Source: Tieghemiomyces parasiticus
Taxonomy: Eukaryota > Kickxellomycota > Dimargaritomycetes > Dimargaritales > Dimargaritaceae
Reading direction: 5' to 3'
Length of the DNA stretch: 15,752 nt
Assembly (NCBI GenBank): GCA_027575765.1
Contig: JANBPT010001051.1
Location: 1 to 15,752, forward strand
Made by a program: the position numbers and the translations under genes. The notes under the pieces were generated by a model. That model made no database searches. It was not told the origin of the DNA and worked only from the letters and a program-made list of their open reading frames with translations. Of the stretch, positions 10,770-15,752 are shown piece by piece (within the stretch, counting starts at the first letter, position 1; each line of letters starts with the position of its first letter).

Positions 10770-10777
10770 TGACGTCA
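10770..10777. promoter_or_regulatory. CRE palindrome TGACGTCA
   Basis: The second exact CRE palindrome, about 2.4 kb upstream of the bZIP start. Near-matches follow at 11258-11264 (TGACGTC) and 11813-11819 (GACGTCA), on the same side of the bZIP gene. Sites and gene class match, so autoregulation is possible, but the distance is large for a fungal promoter. Confidence 0.4.
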
Positions 10778-11306
10778 TGCAGGATGATACAACGCCCCCC
10801 TCCCCCTTCCTTCTTGGGGGGGACGCTTACACGCTTGAAGCATTTCTCTGTGGCTGGCGGCTTCCATCTAAATTCCCCGGCCCCCTTTCGATTTTTTATA
10901 TATCGTCCCCCCATTTCCACGGCGTACAAGGGCTGAAAGTACCACCCCCTCCCCTTCCTTATGCTCACTAGTGTCGCTCTCCGGAGCGTGGAAAATACAT
11001 ACCACTTGGTCTAACTTTAAAAATGGGGTGGTCCCCGCTAACGACGGGTGGGTCCACTCTGCTCCCCCTTTATTTTCCTTATCTGCAACGTATATTACAG
11101 TGGTATCGTTTCGTCGTCGACGGCGTATTCGTTATAGCCTGAATCCCCTTCACTGCCTTTCCATACTAATCCCCATAGCCCCCCCCGTTTCTCCAATAAT
11201 CTAGAAGTACACTTCACGACACACGCCACCCTCATTTTGGTTGGTTTTGGTTTCGGCTGACGTCCTATTTCTCACCTTGGACATTCGTCTTTCATTCGTC
11301 TGAGCA

Positions 11307-11317
11307 CCCCCCCCCCC
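11307..11317. repeat. C homopolymer, 11 bases
   Basis: Eleven consecutive C, equal longest in the window, near the beginning of the pyrimidine-rich tract upstream of the bZIP gene. Confidence 0.95.
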
Positions 11318-11392
11318 TGCCTACACCTCTCATCCCCCTCTATAAACCGGTTTTTCGGGGATGGTCCGGTCCTGGCAATGGTGTAGGGTGGA

Positions 11393-11400
11393 TATATAAA
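11393..11400 (+). promoter_or_regulatory. TATA-like element
   Basis: TATATAAA on the plus strand, immediately before the densest part of the pyrimidine-rich tract. Another TATAAA lies about 50 bases upstream (11341). It could position a start of transcription near 11.43 kb, giving a very long leader for the bZIP gene or a separate transcript. The evidence is a motif match only. Confidence 0.25.
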
Positions 11401-13144
11401 TACGCCGGTCCCCCGACCGTCCACTAGCAGGGGATAGCTGAACTATTGGTCGCACTCCTCATGTCCTCTACCTGTCTTCCTTCTCTCTACGCATCTCTGC
11501 CCACCAGGTTAGCACCACCTCACGCTCCTGTGGCTCTCGCCAACTCCACTCCAGACCCCTCCTGTAAACCCTACCCTCGCCTCAAAAAGTATTTACAGTA
11601 GCACACCGATTTTCTCTCCTGTGGCTATACGAGGTTGTCGCATGTCGTTTTTTGATACCACCCGTGACAGCTCCTATGCCCCCCACCCTTGCCCCCAGAT
11701 AATATTTAAAACCCCTCAAATCAGTCTTGTATATGCCGACCGGAGCCCTACAAGACTTGCCGCTAGACCCCTGACCCACCATCGCCTCCACCACCTCCTC
11801 CGTCCCGGCCGCGACGTCACTCTTCCCTAGCCTGGCTTTTGCTTCTTGCCCCGCCATACATAAGTCACCCCAACCACACTATTACACATCAAGTAAGTCC
11901 CTCACTCTTTTCCTCTCAGCCCCCTGTTCATGGGCCACTTTTTCCTTGTTCTTCTACTTTGCCAGCTGGTTGTAAGCCGGCACCCGGGGATTCTTTTCGA
12001 TCCGCCCCCTCGGTCTTTTGATAATAGTTGGTATCCTAGCTCCTGGGGCCACCCTCATCCAATTCCCTAGATTTCGCCCCCACATGTTATCTCGCCGCAC
12101 CTTGCCCCATCGCACGTCGTCGTGTTTCTCCTCAGGTGTTGGCCTTGCTCTAGCAGTACTGGTTCTTTTGGCAAGCGGCGGCCCCCGGCCCTATTTTTAG
12201 TGGGCTCACACTCCCCCTCACTCATCCGCAATTCTTTGCTCCTCTGTCTTTCCTATTCTGGCCCATCCCGCCCCGGCCTTTTTTATTGCTTACTTGATCC
12301 CCCAACTTTGCGAAGTGCCTGGTGAGAGAGAAACACGTGTTCTGTGTGCTGTCGACCGTTGCCAGTCAGCCACCAAGCATGTGTGCCAACCTTCTCCAAC
12401 CTACCTCCTATTTGTAGCTTGTCGAGGCCGCTATGGTTGACACCCTGCACTGCCGCATCTTATTTTGCCCCCCCCATATTTTTGTTTGCCTTTAAAGTAG
12501 CAGCTGGAGGGGAGAGCTACAGGCACCACTTAATGCTGGGTGGTGTGAGGTCAAGGAGCCAGCGTCGCCCTAGACGATTGTGCAAAGTAACGATACCTAA
12601 AAGCTAACATGGCCGTTCACATCAGATATCGACACTGACTAACAAACAGCATCCCCTGTTACTCCCCGCAACATCGCCTTCCGCTCTCCCCTACCCGCTA
12701 ATCAGGTATTTACAGCGAACCACTCCAACTGCGTGTACAAACCCACAGAAGCACACGACACAGCGCTCTCCCAGCCGCCCCAGCGCCCCTTTCTCCGTTG
12801 ACGCCATTGTCTAGCCGCTTTTACAAATCCGCCTGGTAAAAGGACGGTTTCTGGTGCACACAATAGCAACCGGTCCATACTTTATTTTTCAATCCGCCGC
12901 CCCCCCCCGTCCGGCCCTGACTCTCCTCCAGCTATTGGTGCATCACCCCCTTACACTTGCCTCCCCTTGGTATAGCGCCGTATGGTATCTTTCCCAAGGA
13001 AGGTGTACCGACCCTCAGATTTATCGGGCATTTTAGGCCCTCCCTTTTTCTCTGCCTTTGTTTGTTTAACGCTGACGCCCTGACACTCGTGTTGGTCGAT
13101 TTTTTTTTTCAATTTTCTCACTCTCAACCTGTCTTCTGGCCTCG
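11401..13144 (+). promoter_or_regulatory. Pyrimidine-rich upstream/leader region of the bZIP gene
   Basis: Long blocks of the plus strand are dominated by C and T: 86 of 120 bases at 11461-11580 and 47 of 60 at 12241-12300. C runs lie at 12468 and 12900, and a run of ten T at 13100-13109, just before the coding start. CT-rich coding-strand flanks are common at fungal promoters and 5' UTRs. Open frames here (for example 12018-12200 and 12122-12607) reflect the shortage of purines needed for stop codons, so I do not call them genes. A GTAAGT at 11893 and several pyrimidine-AG acceptors mean a 5' UTR intron is possible. Confidence 0.4.
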
Positions 13145-14938
13145 ATGGGCAGTCCCAACCGGCCCGATATGAAGTCGGAAGAGAACGGATTCCGCACGTT
13201 GCGTACCACTCGGACTTACAAGTCACCCCGCCCCGGTGATAACCGGGGTGCGGGCGACTCGCCCCAACCACTACCGTCCCTGCACCTGACTGCCGACAGC
13301 TCCGCTACCACCACCGTCTCCGCTGATAGCGGCAGTCCGGCTCCGGCCTCGCCCTACGACGCGGCCAATTTTCGACACAGCTCCAGCCTATCAGCTGCCA
13401 TGACTGCTCACGCCTCCTCACCGTGTCGATCCACCACCTCCGACCCCGCCTCCTCAGTCCTGAGTCCTGGTGACCAGCCGCCGGGCCAGTACCCACGCTT
13501 CACGACCAGCTCCACTGCCAGCCTGCCACCGCTGCATCCTCACCGGTATCGTCAGCGCCATGCCCATACCCACTCTGCCGGCGGTTCCCCATATTACACT
13601 GCTGCCCTGCAGCCTGCGCCGGCTACCCAGGTCGAGGAGGCCGACTCCCCCGCCTTCTCGGCCCCAGTGTTCGATGGCGACCAGAATATCGAGACGAGCC
13701 TGCCGAGTCACCATATGCAGCACGGGGGCGGCCCCTTCATGGGATCAGCCCACCGTCGCCGCCCCATCCAACTGCCGCTACCAATCCCCAATAACCCGTC
13801 GAACGGCAACGGCCCGCACGACGCATCCGACCGGTACTCCGAGTCATCCGGCCTCTTGTCCTCCACTTCAGCCACGGCGTCCCACCCGGCGACGCCATAC
13901 TCGCCACGCGACTACAGCGGCGCCCGAGCGTCGGCAGCCCCCTACCCACCGTCGCAGGGCGCGGATAACGGTCACGGGGGTGCTGCCGCCTACCCGGCCT
14001 ACACGTCGCTGAACAACTTGGATGGTGGTGCAAACGAGATATCGTATGACTATGCCGACAGCAGCAACCCCTCGACGATGGTTATGATGGTGGACGAGCC
14101 GGATCGCGACGGTTCTCCACCCCCTGCGGTGTCTGATACCTCCAGGCACTCCAATAGCGCGTCCACCAACGACCCAACCGTGAGCATCTCGTCTCTCAAC
14201 GCTGTCAGCTCCGAGTCTCTTTCCACAGGCAGCGGAACCAGCCAACACAACCATCGCTACCATGGCCACAAGAAGACTGATAACGACCCGAGCGTTATCG
14301 CTGGGTACTCTATAGCCATGGGCAACAGCGGCAGCGGCAGCGGCAGCAGTAGCGCATCGGGTAGCGTTAACGGGAGCACCAATGATTCCACCCTGTCGCT
14401 CAGCACCACGCTCACAGGCACCACAGGCCGCAGCAGTATCAGTAGCGGGCTCAATGGCGGCAACGGCATGACCTCGTCATTTTCCACACGAACTCGGGCC
14501 ACCGCCGACGAGCGCCGCCAGCGCCGATTACTTCGCAACCGCATCGCCGCCAAAGAGTGCCGGCGGAAAAAGAAGGTGTACGTAACGGCGCTCGAAGAGC
14601 AGGTGGAGTATCTCACTGACGAACTATCCCGGGCGCGCAAGGAGCTCGAGGAAGCCAACGCGAAGTTGACCCTCGGCTCTATGCGCGAGCGTAATCGCAG
14701 TGGTACCAAGACCCCAAAGTCCCACCGCCGGCGGTCCAATAATGGCAGTGCCGCGAGCGGCGGTGACGGTAGTAACGGCAATGACTCCCCAACTGAGAGT
14801 AAGGGTAGCAGCGACAGCAATAGCCCCCCGGCTCGCAAACCCGCCACCGGCTCGGCTATGCGTTACCTGCCCACCGCCATTACTCGTGGAACCGGCGTGG
14901 CCACTACGGCCGACGGGCCTGTCGACGACGACAGCTAG
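13145..14938 (+). CDS. CREB/ATF-type bZIP transcription factor
   Basis: A 597-residue intronless frame encoding a nuclear DNA-binding factor. The basic region spans about residues 456-477, with the core NRIAAKECRRKKK. N465 and R473 show the N-x7-R spacing of bZIP proteins, and the CRRKKKxYV ending matches the CREB/ATF class that recognises TGACGTCA. The zipper follows at once: L483 and L490 at d positions, then A497 and A504, with V480, V487, L494, L501 and L508 at a positions. Residues 1-450 are low-complexity, rich in Ser, Pro, Thr, Ala and Gly (a Ser/Gly block lies near 395-410), as is usual for activation regions. A basic patch (SHRRRS) and a Ser/Asn/Gly tail follow the zipper. The in-frame TGA at 13073-13075 bounds the frame and the first ATG is used; M9 has the better context (G at -3) and could be an alternative start. 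No kinase-inducible domain is recognisable. The family is certain; the orthologue is not. Confidence 0.95.
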   Translation: MGSPNRPDMKSEENGFRTLRTTRTYKSPRPGDNRGAGDSPQPLPSLHLTADSSATTTVSADSGSPAPASPYDAANFRHSSSLSAAMTAHASSPCRSTTSDPASSVLSPGDQPPGQYPRFTTSSTASLPPLHPHRYRQRHAHTHSAGGSPYYTAALQPAPATQVEEADSPAFSAPVFDGDQNIETSLPSHHMQHGGGPFMGSAHRRRPIQLPLPIPNNPSNGNGPHDASDRYSESSGLLSSTSATASHPATPYSPRDYSGARASAAPYPPSQGADNGHGGAAAYPAYTSLNNLDGGANEISYDYADSSNPSTMVMMVDEPDRDGSPPPAVSDTSRHSNSASTNDPTVSISSLNAVSSESLSTGSGTSQHNHRYHGHKKTDNDPSVIAGYSIAMGNSGSGSGSSSASGSVNGSTNDSTLSLSTTLTGTTGRSSISSGLNGGNGMTSSFSTRTRATADERRQRRLLRNRIAAKECRRKKKVYVTALEEQVEYLTDELSRARKELEEANAKLTLGSMRERNRSGTKTPKSHRRRSNNGSAASGGDGSNGNDSPTESKGSSDSNSPPARKPATGSAMRYLPTAITRGTGVATTADGPVDDDS

Positions 14939-15633
14939 CTGCTGTCCTGGCCATTCTGTCCCCCACCCCCTCCTCTTCACTCCACCCCCCCCACGCTTAC
15001 CGCACTAGTCGCGGTGGGTGCGTTATATGCTTTATGTAGTATAAGTAACCTCCCTCCTCTCCTTCTTGCTTGTAGTGCGTTGTACCATGTCATCCACCTG
15101 CTTTGCTTTCGAACCTTTCAATCGTCGTCCATCTCACTTTAAAGGGGCACTCCCTCAAGTCCCTGACCCTTTCTTATTCATAATTGTCTCTAGCTTGTTT
15201 GACTTTCTCCGCGCGATTTTTACTCTTCAATTCTAAAGCATCATCATGCCCACATATCTTATTACAGAACCTGCCATTTGAGTACATTAATTCCCAGATA
15301 TTTAAAGGTACCGTTCGACAACCAGTACCATGACTTCCTCACCGTTTGGAGTGAATGCTTTTCTCTCTCTCCACCGAATCGTCTACTTCAAGTCTAGACA
15401 TTTCGGTGACAGTAATTTAACTAAACAGCCAAATGCGTCTCCCAAAAGGATCATCAGCATTCGTCTCTGTGAAAACAATTCCTAGATTCTCAGCCATCGC
15501 AAGGTCTATGCTACCTAAAGAAACAAGTGGACTTTGCAAATAGCCTTCATGTGTTAGGTTAACCAAACGACGGGGATCAAGGATTCTATTAACGGCTCAA
15601 CACATACCCAGTCATGTAGACTGTAGCTATTCT
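14939..15633. other. Right flank, bZIP 3' UTR and AT-richer tail
   Basis: About 700 bases after the bZIP stop. The first 60 are pyrimidine-rich with a run of eight C at 14985-14992, followed by a TTTATGTAGTATAAGTAA stretch that may serve 3' end formation; no exact AATAAA was found. From about 15170 the sequence is visibly richer in A and T and lacks C/G runs. That suggests it belongs with the flanking repeat rather than the bZIP gene. No open frame or RNA gene was recognised. Confidence 0.5.
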
Positions 15634-15675
15634 ATAAGGCTTTGAGTACCTACCTGAAAACTGAAAGGCGTATAT
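15634..15675 (-). repeat. Diverged inward extension of right inverted repeat
   Basis: Read on the minus strand, this matches 78-116 in blocks (TATAC, CCTTT, TTTTCAGG, ACTCAAA) but carries an extra TAGG and several substitutions. It shows that the repeat originally extended beyond the 77 identical bases. Confidence 0.7.
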
Positions 15676-15752
15676 TCAAAAACAATATCCAATACTTTGT
15701 ACTACCCGGCAAAGTCTTTCTAGTCAGCTAACCAAGCAAGATCTATAGTCAC
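15676..15752 (-). repeat. Right arm of terminal inverted repeat (perfect part)
   Basis: The last 77 bases are the exact reverse complement of the first 77. The window ends precisely at the outer edge of the repeat on both sides, so no target-site duplication or flanking sequence can be examined. Confidence 0.97.

Larger units (their letters stand above)
7594..11392. other. Gene-poor stretch with scattered CRE-type sites and C/G runs
   Basis: About 3.8 kb without a recognisable gene. The longest frame is 118 codons on the minus strand (10082-10438), with no known motif. The area contains both full CRE palindromes, C/G runs at 8023, 8163, 8961, 9547, 10281 and 11307, and a hairpin at 8814-8842. 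From about 10690 the plus strand becomes increasingly rich in C and T. Confidence 0.5.

Noticed and set aside
12122..12607. Two same-frame plus-strand frames that a 48-base intron (12322-12369) would join
   Set aside because: The region is so rich in C and T that stop codons are scarce on this strand, so long frames carry little weight. No motif is recognisable.
14257..14847. 196-codon minus-strand Leu/Ser/Arg-rich frame
   Set aside because: It is the antisense shadow of the bZIP coding region.
1..15752. Maverick/Polinton or other virus-like integrating element
   Set aside because: The size and long inverted ends fit, but no DNA polymerase B, integrase, packaging ATPase, protease or capsid-like frame is visible.
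1..15752. Linear cytoplasmic or mitochondrial plasmid with terminal inverted repeats
   Set aside because: No plasmid polymerase is present, and the two solid genes are nuclear housekeeping/regulatory genes, one with a spliceosomal intron.

Overview
The window looks like nuclear DNA from a fungus, probably an early-diverging lineage. It carries a U1-C spliceosomal protein gene with a fungal-type intron (GTAAGT donor, CTAAC branch site, CCCAG acceptor) and an intronless CREB/ATF-type bZIP gene. The exons are GC-rich and the flanks carry many long C or G homopolymers. The fungal assignment is an inference from these traits; no rRNA or lineage marker is present.

Layout: (1) Bases 1-77 and 15676-15752 are a perfect inverted repeat, and weaker matching continues inward to about base 115 on the left and 15634 on the right. 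(2) Bases 951-1739 on the minus strand hold a complete two-exon U1-C gene, with an AATAAA signal about 50 bases past its stop. (3) Bases 1740-13144 are about 11.4 kb without any gene I can recognise. Two weak intron-containing gene models (2293-2874 minus, 7117-7593 plus) are the best candidates, along with scattered CRE-type sites, C/G runs and a TATA-like sequence. From about 11.4 to 13.1 kb the plus strand is pyrimidine-rich, like a long promoter or leader. (4) Bases 13145-14938 on the plus strand encode a 597-residue CREB-like bZIP factor. (5) The last ~800 bases are an AT-richer tail ending in the right inverted repeat.

The two solid genes show no functional link. One serves 5' splice-site recognition; the other is a transcription factor. 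CRE-type sites, which CREB-class factors bind, are more frequent than expected in the gene-poor interior, so autoregulation is possible but unproven. The inverted ends could mark a large gene-carrying transposon. However, no transposase, integrase or polymerase is visible, and the perfect arm is exactly 77 bases, a common assembler k-mer. A contig that breaks at both ends in the same dispersed repeat is therefore an equally serious explanation. I did not find a convincing new biological system.
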